Assembly (NCBI RefSeq): GCF_031583025.1
Contig: NZ_CP134062.1
Coordinates: 3,348,001-3,412,000 of the forward strand
Reading direction: 5' to 3'
Length of the DNA stretch: 64,000 nt
Source: Mycobacterium sp. Z3061
GTDB lineage: Bacteria > Actinomycetota > Actinomycetes > Mycobacteriales > Mycobacteriaceae
The stretch's first letter is position 1; each line of letters starts with the position of its first letter. A model generated the notes under the pieces. The model saw only the letters and a program-made list of their open reading frames with translations. It was not told where the DNA came from and did no database searches. This document shows, in pieces, positions 17,265 to 25,072 of the stretch. The position numbers and the translations under genes were made by a program.

Positions 17265-17429
17265 CTACGCCCCTCTGCTGATCACCTGATCGGCCGCGGC
17301 ACGCATCTGGTCGGACAACCGGAGCAGATCGTGCTCACCGATCCCGTTGGGCAGGGTGTAGGCCACTTGACGCAACTCGACGGCGTAGTTGCGAAGCTGC
17401 TGGCGGAGTCGCGTCTCGATTGTCGGCAT
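17265..17429 (-). CDS. Small conserved helical protein, 54 residues
   Basis: A short gene with ATG at 17429 and SD TTAGGAA six bases upstream. The product starts MPTIETRLRQQLRNYAVELR, continues QVAYTLPNGIGEHDLLRLSD and ends ISRGA. It is a charged amphipathic helical protein without membrane segment or cysteines. Third codon positions are GC-rich as in neighbouring genes. It converges on the molybdopterin oxidoreductase. Function is not recognised. Confidence 0.65.
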   Translation of the reverse strand: MPTIETRLRQQLRNYAVELRQVAYTLPNGIGEHDLLRLSDQMRAAADQVISRGA

Positions 17430-17661
17430 GACGCTTCCTAACGGTGGGGACTGGCCCGGGCGCCCCTCTGATCGACCGGCCTTCTCGAATCTATGCCCGG
17501 TGGAGCGCCGTCCGCGAGGGCGGCGGAGTGGTATTTACGAGAGATTGACGGGCCATTTACAGTCCGTACCCTTCAGCAGCGCCTCGATGACACCCTTGGT
17601 GAAGCGATTCACTGAAGCGCTTTATTAGCTGACGGCCCGCACCGCGCACCGCGGCCGCAAC

Positions 17662-17862
17662 TCAGTCGGAGTCCTCCGGTTCGTCGTCGATCACCACGGT
17701 TTCCTGCTGTTCCTGCCAGTCCGCAGCGCTCGCTTCGAGCGGCAACTCGGCCGGTCCGCCCTCGTATTCGTCATCATCGGAGAAGTCCGTCGTGGGCCGC
17801 AGCTGTTCAGCGGCGTCGGCGATCGGCACGTCGTCGGGGAAAGTGTTGTCGCGCTCGGACAT
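17662..17862 (-). CDS. Small acidic protein, 66 residues, unknown function
   Basis: It starts at ATG 17862 ([20 protein letters not shown]) and ends [11 protein letters not shown]. It is extremely acidic, with runs such as [10 protein letters not shown], and contains the short segment [10 protein letters not shown]. Similar small acidic proteins occur in mycobacteria, but I cannot assign a family. It is divergent from the PknF-like kinase with about 100 bp between starts, so the two could share a promoter region. Confidence 0.65.
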   Translation of the reverse strand: MSERDNTFPDDVPIADAAEQLRPTTDFSDDDEYEGGPAELPLEASAADWQEQQETVVIDDEPEDSD

Positions 17863-17964
17863 GGACGCCAAACTACTCCGTGCGGGCCGACGAAAACGCG
17901 GGCTATGCCGATGCAGAGCCCCATCGTCGGTTTCCGCCGTCGTCCTGCGGGCTACTATGCGGCC

Positions 17965-19350
17965 ATGGCGCTCGACGAAGGATCGACGTTTGCCGGGTAC
18001 ACCGTCATCAAGCGGCTGGGATCCGGCGGCATGGGTGAGGTCTATCTGGCCAAGCACCCCCGGCTGCCGCGCCAGGACGCACTGAAGGTTCTCAAAGCCG
18101 ACGTGTCGGCCGACAGCGAATACCGGGAACGGTTCCACCGCGAAGCCGACACCGCGGCCACGCTGTGGCATCCGCACATCGTTGCGGTGCACGACCGCGG
18201 CGAGTCCGACGGCCAGCTCTGGATCGACATGGACTACGTCGACGGCACCGACGCCGGGGAGTTGTTGGAAGAGCGTTACCCCCAGGGGATGCCGGGCCCG
18301 GAAGTGGTCGAAATTGTCACCGCCGTCGCCGAGGCGCTCGACTACGCCCACCTGAACAAGCTGCTGCACCGCGACGTCAAGCCCGCGAACATCCTGATCG
18401 CTCAACCGGATTCGCACGACCGGCGAATTCTGTTGGCGGATTTCGGGATTGCCGGGCTGGTGGGTGAATCGACGGGGCTGACCGCGACCAACATGACGGT
18501 GGGCACCGTGGCCTATGCGGCACCCGAACAGCTGATGGGCAACGACCTCGACGGGCGGGCCGACCAGTACGCACTGGCCGCCTCGGCCTACCAGCTGCTC
18601 ACCGGTGCGCCCCCGTTTCAGCACTCCAATCCGGCGGTGGTGATCAGCCAGCACCTCAGCGCCTCACCCCCTGCCATCAGCGAGCGCAGCCCGGAACTGT
18701 CGAATCTGGACCCGGTTTTCGCCAAGGCACTGGCCAAGGACCCCAAGGATCGCTACCTGCGGTGTATCGATTTCGCGCGGGCGCTGAGCCACAACCTGGG
18801 CGGTGCCGGAGATCCTGACGAGACCAGCCTGTCCCTGCCCGCCGTGGCCGCCTCCGGACCCAAACGCTCCCTGCTGCGACCTGGCGTCGTCGTTCCGGCG
18901 CTGCTGGGGATCCTGCTGGTCATCGCCGTCGTCTTCGCCCTGCAGGAGTACCTGCGCGCGGACAAGGAAGAACGCGCGACGCCCGCTCCGCAGCCACCGG
19001 CGACCACGTCGCTGCCCGCATCCACCACAGGCGCGGGGGCCACCACGGCGACCCCCGCGCCGGAGATCCCGGTTGTGGCCATCGGCGCCGACTGTTTCCC
19101 GCTCGGCAGCCTCGGCACCACGAAGACCGGGGCAACGGCGTACTGCTCGATGATCCAGGGCAGCAACACCAGCATCTGGTCGCTGACCGAGGGCACCGCG
19201 GCCAGCCCGACCGTCAGTGCCACGCTGGAACCGAACGAGAGCCCGCCGCCCAGCGAGCAGGAGACACCGGTCCGGGTGTGTATGGAACAGACCGGGCAGA
19301 CCAGGCTGCAGTGCCTGCAGGAAATCCGCCGCGGCAACGGCCGGCCCTGA
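17965..19350 (+). CDS. pknF: PknF-like transmembrane Ser/Thr protein kinase
   Basis: 461 residues from ATG 17965. The Hanks kinase domain (10-280) has GSGGMGEV (Gly loop), Lys41 in [14 protein letters not shown] (catalytic Asp137), DFG at 159-161 and APEQL. A single membrane helix spans about 307-326 ([20 protein letters not shown]). A Pro/Thr-rich linker leads to an extracellular part with four cysteines ([30 protein letters not shown]). M. tuberculosis PknF (Rv1746, 476 residues) has this layout and phosphorylates the FHA-ABC exporter Rv1747, whose homologue lies 1.9 kb downstream here. The first in-frame ATG (17905) has no family match. Confidence 0.85.
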   Translation: MALDEGSTFAGYTVIKRLGSGGMGEVYLAKHPRLPRQDALKVLKADVSADSEYRERFHREADTAATLWHPHIVAVHDRGESDGQLWIDMDYVDGTDAGELLEERYPQGMPGPEVVEIVTAVAEALDYAHLNKLLHRDVKPANILIAQPDSHDRRILLADFGIAGLVGESTGLTATNMTVGTVAYAAPEQLMGNDLDGRADQYALAASAYQLLTGAPPFQHSNPAVVISQHLSASPPAISERSPELSNLDPVFAKALAKDPKDRYLRCIDFARALSHNLGGAGDPDETSLSLPAVAASGPKRSLLRPGVVVPALLGILLVIAVVFALQEYLRADKEERATPAPQPPATTSLPASTTGAGATTATPAPEIPVVAIGADCFPLGSLGTTKTGATAYCSMIQGSNTSIWSLTEGTAASPTVSATLEPNESPPPSEQETPVRVCMEQTGQTRLQCLQEIRRGNGRP

Positions 19351-19356
19351 ACAGGG

Positions 19357-19674
19357 CTAGACGCACCCGCTCACGGTGATTCGCCGTCCCACGTTCGCGC
19401 AGACGTTGATGTTCGGTGGCGGCGGCGGGGGAGGCGGGTAGTCCTCCGGCAACGGCGCATAGTCCGCCGGCGGCGGGACGTAGGGGGCGACGGCGTCGGC
19501 GATATTGGTGCAACCGCTGACCGAAATGCGTCGTCCGGCGTTGACGCACACGTCGGCCATCGTGGTGCCGGGCGGCCGGCCGATGTCGAACACCTCGGGC
19601 GCGGCGGTCAACGCCAGCGCCGCAACGGCGATCGCCCCGCCGCTTCGCTTCCATGGACCCAGCTTCTGACCCAT
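19357..19674 (-). CDS. Secreted small protein with two Cys-x-Asn-x-Gly-Arg-Arg-Ile repeats
   Basis: 105 residues from ATG 19674 with SD GAAGGAGA. An N-terminal signal peptide (KRSGGAIAVAALALTAAPEV) precedes VCVNAGRRISVSGCTN. A proline-rich spacer follows (PLPEDYPPPPPPPPNI), then a second copy, VCANVGRRITVSGCV, at the very end. Each repeat has two cysteines 13 residues apart, consistent with two small disulfide loops. It probably acts outside the membrane. It lies between the kinase and the ABC exporter and converges on the kinase. The family is unnamed to my knowledge. Confidence 0.7.
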   Translation of the reverse strand: MGQKLGPWKRSGGAIAVAALALTAAPEVFDIGRPPGTTMADVCVNAGRRISVSGCTNIADAVAPYVPPPADYAPLPEDYPPPPPPPPNINVCANVGRRITVSGCV

Positions 19675-19720
19675 GTCGATCTCCTTCCGGTGGGCGTTCA
19701 TCATATTCGCGAGCGGCGCG

Positions 19721-21028
19721 TCAAACCCGGCGGACGGGCGGTGGCGACCAACCGCCCGCGATGACCTCCGGACGGGGCGCGTAGAGCCGCATCGTCACCC
19801 CCACCGGGCCGCGCGGTGCGGGTAACCAATTGTCCCTGCGTGCCGGGCCGGGGTCCTCGTGCTGAATGTAGATATCGAGCGAGCCGTCGTCGTTGTAGTG
19901 GAGATGATCCCGGTCGCCGATCGCGAACCGGTTCAATTCGTTGGCGACCTGGAATCCTTCCGCGTCGTACATGGTGATCGACCAGAACGCGTCCACGGGT
20001 GGCAACTTGTCGGCGTCGAAATGGACGACGTAGTCGTTGTCACCGCTGACCGGGTTCCCGTCGGCGTCGGACGCGAGCAGCGGATAGACCGCGTCCTCGG
20101 GAGGGTTGGCACCCAGACCGATCAAGGCCACCACCGCGCGCCGGAAGTAGTTGTTGCCGTAGACCCCCATGCCTTCACCGAGGCTGATCCAGCCGTCGAC
20201 ACTGGCCGCCAGCCTGGGGCCGGCCACCAGCATGTCGGCGAGGGCATCGTCCTTGCCCTGCTGAATCTGGGCGAGCTGTTCCGCGCTGAACCGGCTCGCG
20301 TCGAATGGCTGGCCCCGTTCGATGCCGAGCAGCGCGAGGCGGGCCAGGATGGAGAAGTCGGTCGTGTGGGGTGGGTTGACCCGCAGCAGTTCGGCGGCAT
20401 AGGAGAGGTAGTCGACCGCGGTCATCCCGTTGACGACCTTGAGCGGCTCGGTGGTCACGTCGTACTTCGGGTCGGCCTCGAATGCGGCTTTCGGCCCGAG
20501 CTCGGTGATGCGGAATCCGTCCTGGACCTTGTGTACCGCCGGGTAGTCGTCGGGTCCGTTGGTCTGAGTCCGACCGATGAGCCAGACATACGGAGTCGGC
20601 GCTTCGACGACCCTCGCCGACTCGGGTAGGTCGCCGCGGTAATCCGGACCGGTGATCACCAGGTCCAACGGTCCGGTGCCGGTGGTTCGTTTGCCGGGAT
20701 TGGCGAACACATCGGACCACATGTCCAGCATCGGCAGCATGTAGAAGCGGTCGTCGGTGTCGTCGGCATGCAGCCGGACCGGACCGTTGCTCAGATCGAG
20801 CCACGCAATCGAGTAGAGCGTGTCGAAGTTCGGCCGCACCACCGACCGGAACTCCGCCGGCGGAAACTCCCGCAGATGGGAGAACTGGTTGGGCGGGCCG
20901 AAACCGGGCCGTGATCCGGGCGCCGAGTTGAACGCCTGCAGCCTGGTGACGTCCATCGTCACGAGCGGATAAAAGTAGACGAACGCTTCATAGCTCAGGG
21001 TGCGCAGATCGTCGGATAAGGTGGTCAA
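19721..21028 (-). CDS. DUF1254/DUF1214-domain protein
   Basis: 435 residues from a TTG at 21028 placed 6 bases after AAGGAGAG; an in-frame start at 21079 lacks an SD. The N-terminal DUF1254 part has AFVYFYPLVTMDVTRLQAFN, VVRPNFDTLYSIAWLDLS and FYMLPMLDMWSDVFANPGKR. The C-terminal DUF1214 part has FWSITMYDAEGFQVANELNR then DLDIYIQHEDPG-like text. These bacterial proteins are widespread and mostly uncharacterised. No clear signal peptide is present in this copy, so a cytosolic location is likely. It is divergent from the FHA-ABC exporter. Confidence 0.85.
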   Translation of the reverse strand: MTTLSDDLRTLSYEAFVYFYPLVTMDVTRLQAFNSAPGSRPGFGPPNQFSHLREFPPAEFRSVVRPNFDTLYSIAWLDLSNGPVRLHADDTDDRFYMLPMLDMWSDVFANPGKRTTGTGPLDLVITGPDYRGDLPESARVVEAPTPYVWLIGRTQTNGPDDYPAVHKVQDGFRITELGPKAAFEADPKYDVTTEPLKVVNGMTAVDYLSYAAELLRVNPPHTTDFSILARLALLGIERGQPFDASRFSAEQLAQIQQGKDDALADMLVAGPRLAASVDGWISLGEGMGVYGNNYFRRAVVALIGLGANPPEDAVYPLLASDADGNPVSGDNDYVVHFDADKLPPVDAFWSITMYDAEGFQVANELNRFAIGDRDHLHYNDDGSLDIYIQHEDPGPARRDNWLPAPRGPVGVTMRLYAPRPEVIAGGWSPPPVRRV

Positions 21029-21142
21029 GTTCTCTCCTTGGGGCCCGAATTCGCCAGAGGCTTGAAGGATAGAGCTCAACGAATCGAAATGTCGGCGTTC
21101 GCAGCGGCTTCGGGGGCCACCGCGCGCGTCTGACCAGGCCCG

Positions 21143-21163
21143 CCCGGTTACTTACCCGGTTAC
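21143..21163. repeat. Direct repeat CCCGGTTAC x2 in a divergent promoter region
   Basis: Two identical 9-mers, CCCGGTTAC at 21143-21151 and 21155-21163, are separated by TTA, giving a 12-bp period about one helical turn apart. They lie between the divergent DUF1254 gene and FHA-ABC exporter and might bind a regulator. Confidence 0.3.
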
Positions 21164-21215
21164 AAACGACGTCCTGCTTCTTTAGTTGGCGTCCATGCCG
21201 ATAAAGTTGGTTGCG

Positions 21216-23798
21216 ATGACCCAGACAGCCGCTCCACCTGTCCTGACCGTGCGGTATGACGGTGCCGAGCGCACCTTCGCAGCGGGCCACGACGTAGTCA
21301 TTGGCCGTGATCTGCGCGCCGATGTCCGCGTGGCGCACCCCCTGATATCCCGCGTGCACCTGTTGCTGCGCTTCGACCAGGGTCGATGGGTCGCCATCGA
21401 CAACGGCAGCCTCAACGGTTTGTACGTCAACAACCGCCGGGTGCCGGTCGTCGACATCCAGGACGGCCAGCGCGTCAACATCGGCAACCCGGACGGACCG
21501 GCGCTCGACTTCGAAGTCGGCCGGCGCAACCAGGGCTCGGTCGGGCGCCCACCGGCGACCACCGCCATGGCGATTCCGTCGCGGCCCAGCGGCCCCATCC
21601 CCGCCCAGGGCGGGCCGCCGAGCGGCGCCAACTGGGGTGCCCCGCCGCAACAGCATCCGTCCACGGCGCGGATGCCCGCAGCGCCCCCCGGCCAGCCGCC
21701 GTCGGGACCGCAGCCGCGTTACCCGTCGGGTCCGCAGCCGATGCAGCAGCCGTCACCACAGATCTACCGGTCCTCCGCGCAGCAACAGCCACCTCCGGTG
21801 ATCGGTCCCACCGCCCAGTCGGGCGGCCGGACCTCGATGATGAAGATCCTGCGGCCGGGCAAGGCAGGGGACGTCCCGCCGGGTGCGGTGAAGATCGGCC
21901 GCGCCGACGACAACGACATCGTCATCCCCGAAGTACTGGCCTCCCGCCACCACGCCACCCTGATCCCGTCGCCCGGCGGCACCGAGATCCGGGACAACCG
22001 CAGCATCAACGGCACGTTCGTCAACGGCACCCGCGTCGAATCGGCGATCCTGCGCGACGGCGACGTGGTCACGATCGGCAACATCGACCTCGTCTTCGCC
22101 AACGGCGCGCTGTCACGTCGCGAAGAGAGCCTGCTGGAAACCCGGACGGGCGGCCTCGATGTCCGCGGCGTGACCTGGACGATCGAGGGCAACAAGACCC
22201 TGCTGGACAACATCTCGATCACCGCGCGTCCGGGCATGCTCACGGCGGTCATCGGTCCGTCGGGCGCGGGCAAGTCGACCTTCGCCAAACTGGTCGCCGG
22301 GTACACCCACCCGACCAGCGGCACGGTGTCGTTCGAGGGGCACAACGTGCACTCCGAGTACGCCTCGCTGCGCAGCAGGATCGGCATGGTGCCGCAGGAC
22401 GACGTGGTGCACGGGCAGCTGACGGTCAAGCAGGCCCTGATGTACGCCGCCGAACTGCGGCTGCCGCCCGACACCACCAAAGAAGACCGCGAGCAGGTGG
22501 TGGCGCGCGTCCTCGAAGAACTCGAGATGACCAAACACCTCGAGACGCGGGTCGACAAGCTGTCCGGCGGTCAGCGCAAGCGCGCCTCGGTCGCGCTGGA
22601 GCTGCTCACCGGGCCGTCGCTGCTGATCCTGGACGAGCCCACCTCCGGCCTGGACCCGGCGCTGGACCGGCAGGTGATGACCATGCTGCGGCAACTGGCC
22701 GACGCCGGTCGTGTGGTGCTGGTGGTCACGCACTCGCTGACGTATCTCGATGTGTGCGACCAGGTGCTGCTGCTGGCGCCCGGCGGCAAGACCGCGTTCT
22801 GCGGACCGCCCAGCCAGATCGGCCCGTCGATGGGAACCACCAACTGGGCCGACATCTTCAGCTCGGTGGCCGAGGACCCGGACGGCGCCAAGGCCCGCTA
22901 CCTGGCCCAGACCGGGCCACCCCCGCCGGTACCGCCGACGGAGAAACCCGCGGAGCTCGGGGAGGCGGCGCATACCAGCCTGCTCCGGCAGTTCTCCACG
23001 ATCGCGCGACGGCAGTTGCGGCTGATCATCTCCGACCGCGGCTACTTCATCTTCCTGGCGATCCTGCCGTTCATCATGGGCTCGCTGTCCATGTCGGTGC
23101 CCGGTGATGTCGGCTTCAACGCCCCGCCACTGACCAGTGACGCGCCCACCGAGCCGGCCCAGATCCTGGTGCTGCTCAACGTCGGCGCGGTCTTCATGGG
23201 GACGGCGCTGACCATCCGGGACCTCATCGGTGAGCGGGCCATCTTCCTGCGCGAACAGGCGGTGGGGCTGTCCACCACGGCCTATCTGCTGGCCAAGGTC
23301 TGCGTCTACACCATCCTCGCGCTGGTCCAGTCGGCGATCGTGACCGTCATCGCGCTGCTGGGCAAGCCCGGTCCGAAGGCGAGCGCAGTCGTGCTGGGAA
23401 GCCCCGCCCTCGAGCTCTACGCCGACATCGCTGCGACGACCGTCGCTTCGGCCATGCTCGGGTTGGTGCTGTCGTCGCTGGCCAAGACCAGCGAGCAGAT
23501 CATGCCGCTGCTGGTGGTGGCGGTCATGTCGCAGCTGGTGTTCTCCGGCGGCATGATTCCCGTCACCAACCGGCTGGGGCTGGACCAGATGTCGTGGGTG
23601 ACCCCGGCGAGGTGGGGTTTCGCCACCTCGGCCTCGACGATCGACCTGACCCGATTGTGTCCGGTTCCGCAGGTCCCGAAGGACTCACACTGGAAGCACA
23701 CGGCCGGGGCGTGGACGTTCGACATGGCGATGCTGGTGGTGCTGAGCATCTTCTACCTGGGCTTCGTGCGCTGGAAGATTCGCCTCAAGAGCGGCTGA
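21216..23798 (+). CDS. Rv1747-like ABC exporter with two FHA domains
   Basis: About 860 residues. FHA1 (about 1-100; VIGRDLRADVRVAHPLISRV) is followed by a Pro/Gln-rich linker (about 110-205), FHA2 (about 210-300; VKIGRADDNDIVIPEVLASR), and an ABC ATPase. The ATPase has Walker A GPSGAGKS near 348, signature LSGGQRKR near 449 and Walker B LLILDEPTSGLD. Six C-terminal membrane helices follow (from about 590; FIFLAILPFIMGSL). The sequence closely follows M. tuberculosis Rv1747 (865 residues), a PknF substrate whose phospho-threonines lie in the linker and bind the FHA domains; it exports cell-envelope glycolipids. ATG 21195 is an alternative start. Confidence 0.9.
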   Translation: MTQTAAPPVLTVRYDGAERTFAAGHDVVIGRDLRADVRVAHPLISRVHLLLRFDQGRWVAIDNGSLNGLYVNNRRVPVVDIQDGQRVNIGNPDGPALDFEVGRRNQGSVGRPPATTAMAIPSRPSGPIPAQGGPPSGANWGAPPQQHPSTARMPAAPPGQPPSGPQPRYPSGPQPMQQPSPQIYRSSAQQQPPPVIGPTAQSGGRTSMMKILRPGKAGDVPPGAVKIGRADDNDIVIPEVLASRHHATLIPSPGGTEIRDNRSINGTFVNGTRVESAILRDGDVVTIGNIDLVFANGALSRREESLLETRTGGLDVRGVTWTIEGNKTLLDNISITARPGMLTAVIGPSGAGKSTFAKLVAGYTHPTSGTVSFEGHNVHSEYASLRSRIGMVPQDDVVHGQLTVKQALMYAAELRLPPDTTKEDREQVVARVLEELEMTKHLETRVDKLSGGQRKRASVALELLTGPSLLILDEPTSGLDPALDRQVMTMLRQLADAGRVVLVVTHSLTYLDVCDQVLLLAPGGKTAFCGPPSQIGPSMGTTNWADIFSSVAEDPDGAKARYLAQTGPPPPVPPTEKPAELGEAAHTSLLRQFSTIARRQLRLIISDRGYFIFLAILPFIMGSLSMSVPGDVGFNAPPLTSDAPTEPAQILVLLNVGAVFMGTALTIRDLIGERAIFLREQAVGLSTTAYLLAKVCVYTILALVQSAIVTVIALLGKPGPKASAVVLGSPALELYADIAATTVASAMLGLVLSSLAKTSEQIMPLLVVAVMSQLVFSGGMIPVTNRLGLDQMSWVTPARWGFATSASTIDLTRLCPVPQVPKDSHWKHTAGAWTFDMAMLVVLSIFYLGFVRWKIRLKSG

Positions 23799-24016
23799 CC
23801 GACGCTGATCGTCTTGGTCTCCCATCCGGCGCCAACGTTCGCCAGCATCAGCGCGAACAGCACGCCGGCCGCGGTGACCGGCAGTCCGAGGTAGAGCATC
23901 CAGTCCACCGGCAGGCCGGCCCGGCTCAGCATCACGTAGTGCAGCAGCAGCACTACCGCGACGGCCCAGCCGGTCAGCAGCACGACGACCTTGGTCTTCA
24001 TCGCGTATGCACTCAC
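23753..24016 (-). CDS. Small membrane protein, two helices
   Basis: 87 residues. The GTG at 24016 overlaps the stop of the M48 peptidase gene (GTGA); ATG 24001 is an alternative. The helices VVVLLTGWAVAVVLLLHYVM and WMLYLGLPVTAAGVLFALML are followed by a basic tail (LLRRIFQRTKPR). The last 46 bases overlap the 3' end of the FHA-ABC exporter on the opposite strand. Coupling to the peptidase suggests a membrane partner for it; the family is not recognised. Confidence 0.6.
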   Translation of the reverse strand: MSAYAMKTKVVVLLTGWAVAVVLLLHYVMLSRAGLPVDWMLYLGLPVTAAGVLFALMLANVGAGWETKTISVGQPLLRRIFQRTKPR

Positions 24017-24903
24017 CTGGGCCACGGGGCGGGACCGGGTGCGGGCCACTGCGGGGCAGCCACCGGCTGCCGGGGCCGGAAGAACAGAGCGCCCGCGACC
24101 GCGCGATTGCGCAGCGCCGACGCGCGCCAAGTGTTTACCGGGTGCGACGCCAGCGCGTTGGCCAGCCATACGAAGAACCCGGTCTCGGCGCCGGCGCGGT
24201 CGGCCATGCCGTCGAAATCGACCCAGCGCAGCAGATACTTGCCCGCGCTCAGGACCCCGATGGCGCGACGGACCCCTTCCGGGCGGAACGCGTAACCGTA
24301 GTTGTCGGCCGTGTACTCCATGGAACGCGACAGCGCCTGCCCGAGGAACGGAATCTTCATGGCCAGCTGGCTGAGCTGGCGCCAGTACGACGCGTGCCCC
24401 GCTGCGATGTGGCCGACCTCGTGTCCGATGACGAAGGCCAGCGCCTCGGGATCGCGGGCCTGGCCGCCGATCTCGAACAGGTCGCTGTAGACCACGACGT
24501 AGCGGCGGAAGCCGTGACCGCTGGCGAAGGCGTTGATCTGCCCGTTGCCCAGCACGACGTACGCGTCCGGCACCTCGGTGAGACCAAAACGCTGCGCCGC
24601 CTCGACGACCAGCCAGTAACCCTCGGGAAACTGGGTGGGCGACATCTTCACGCCGTTGGTGCGCTGGCGGCCGTAGTTCAGCCCCCGGCCGAGGAACAGC
24701 AGTACCGGCGTGGCGAGCACCGACAGCCACAACAAGCTGACCTTGCCGGACAGCACCAGCGCGCACGCGATCAGGTACAGCACGACGCTGGACGCGACGA
24801 CCAGCACGAGCAGGCCGATCTCCCACGGGTGGCGCCGGGGTTGCTCACGGAAGCCGGTCGGTGGGTGCGGGTGATGGTGGGTCGGTGAATCGACGATGGC
24901 CAT
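24013..24903 (-). CDS. M48-family membrane zinc metallopeptidase (HtpX/Ste24-like)
   Basis: 296 residues. A His/Pro-rich N-terminus (HHHPHPPTGF) precedes two membrane helices (IGLLVLVVASSVVLYLIACA; LLWLSVLATPVLLFLGRG). The catalytic segment reads LAFVIGHEVGHIAAGH (HExxH), with the downstream Glu in SMEYTADNYGYAF as third zinc ligand. M48 enzymes degrade misfolded membrane proteins or process prenylated peptides. It is translationally coupled to a two-helix membrane protein downstream. The C-terminus is Pro-rich and likely cytosolic. Confidence 0.87.
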   Translation of the reverse strand: MAIVDSPTHHHPHPPTGFREQPRRHPWEIGLLVLVVASSVVLYLIACALVLSGKVSLLWLSVLATPVLLFLGRGLNYGRQRTNGVKMSPTQFPEGYWLVVEAAQRFGLTEVPDAYVVLGNGQINAFASGHGFRRYVVVYSDLFEIGGQARDPEALAFVIGHEVGHIAAGHASYWRQLSQLAMKIPFLGQALSRSMEYTADNYGYAFRPEGVRRAIGVLSAGKYLLRWVDFDGMADRAGAETGFFVWLANALASHPVNTWRASALRNRAVAGALFFRPRQPVAAPQWPAPGPAPWPR

Positions 24904-25072
24904 GGCGGTCCCTGGACTCCTGACGTCAGTCTGTGCCCGCGGATTTTGGGCGATACCAGGTTGCGTGCCGGCCCTTGGAAGGTTCTTGGGGGATTCTTGG
25001 AGTGCTGGTCAGCGCGGCGGGCCACAGACGGCCGGTGACCTGCCTCACTGTCAGCTTTCCTATCATTCGGTT

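Noticed and set aside
17905-17964. Upstream start for the PknF-like kinase
   Set aside because: The 20 extra residues have no family match, and the kinase domain begins right after ATG 17965.
24896-25072. N-terminal extension of the ligase-aldolase fusion
   Set aside because: The upstream codons are unlike a ligase start and overlap the M48 gene's promoter side; ATG 25073 fits better.
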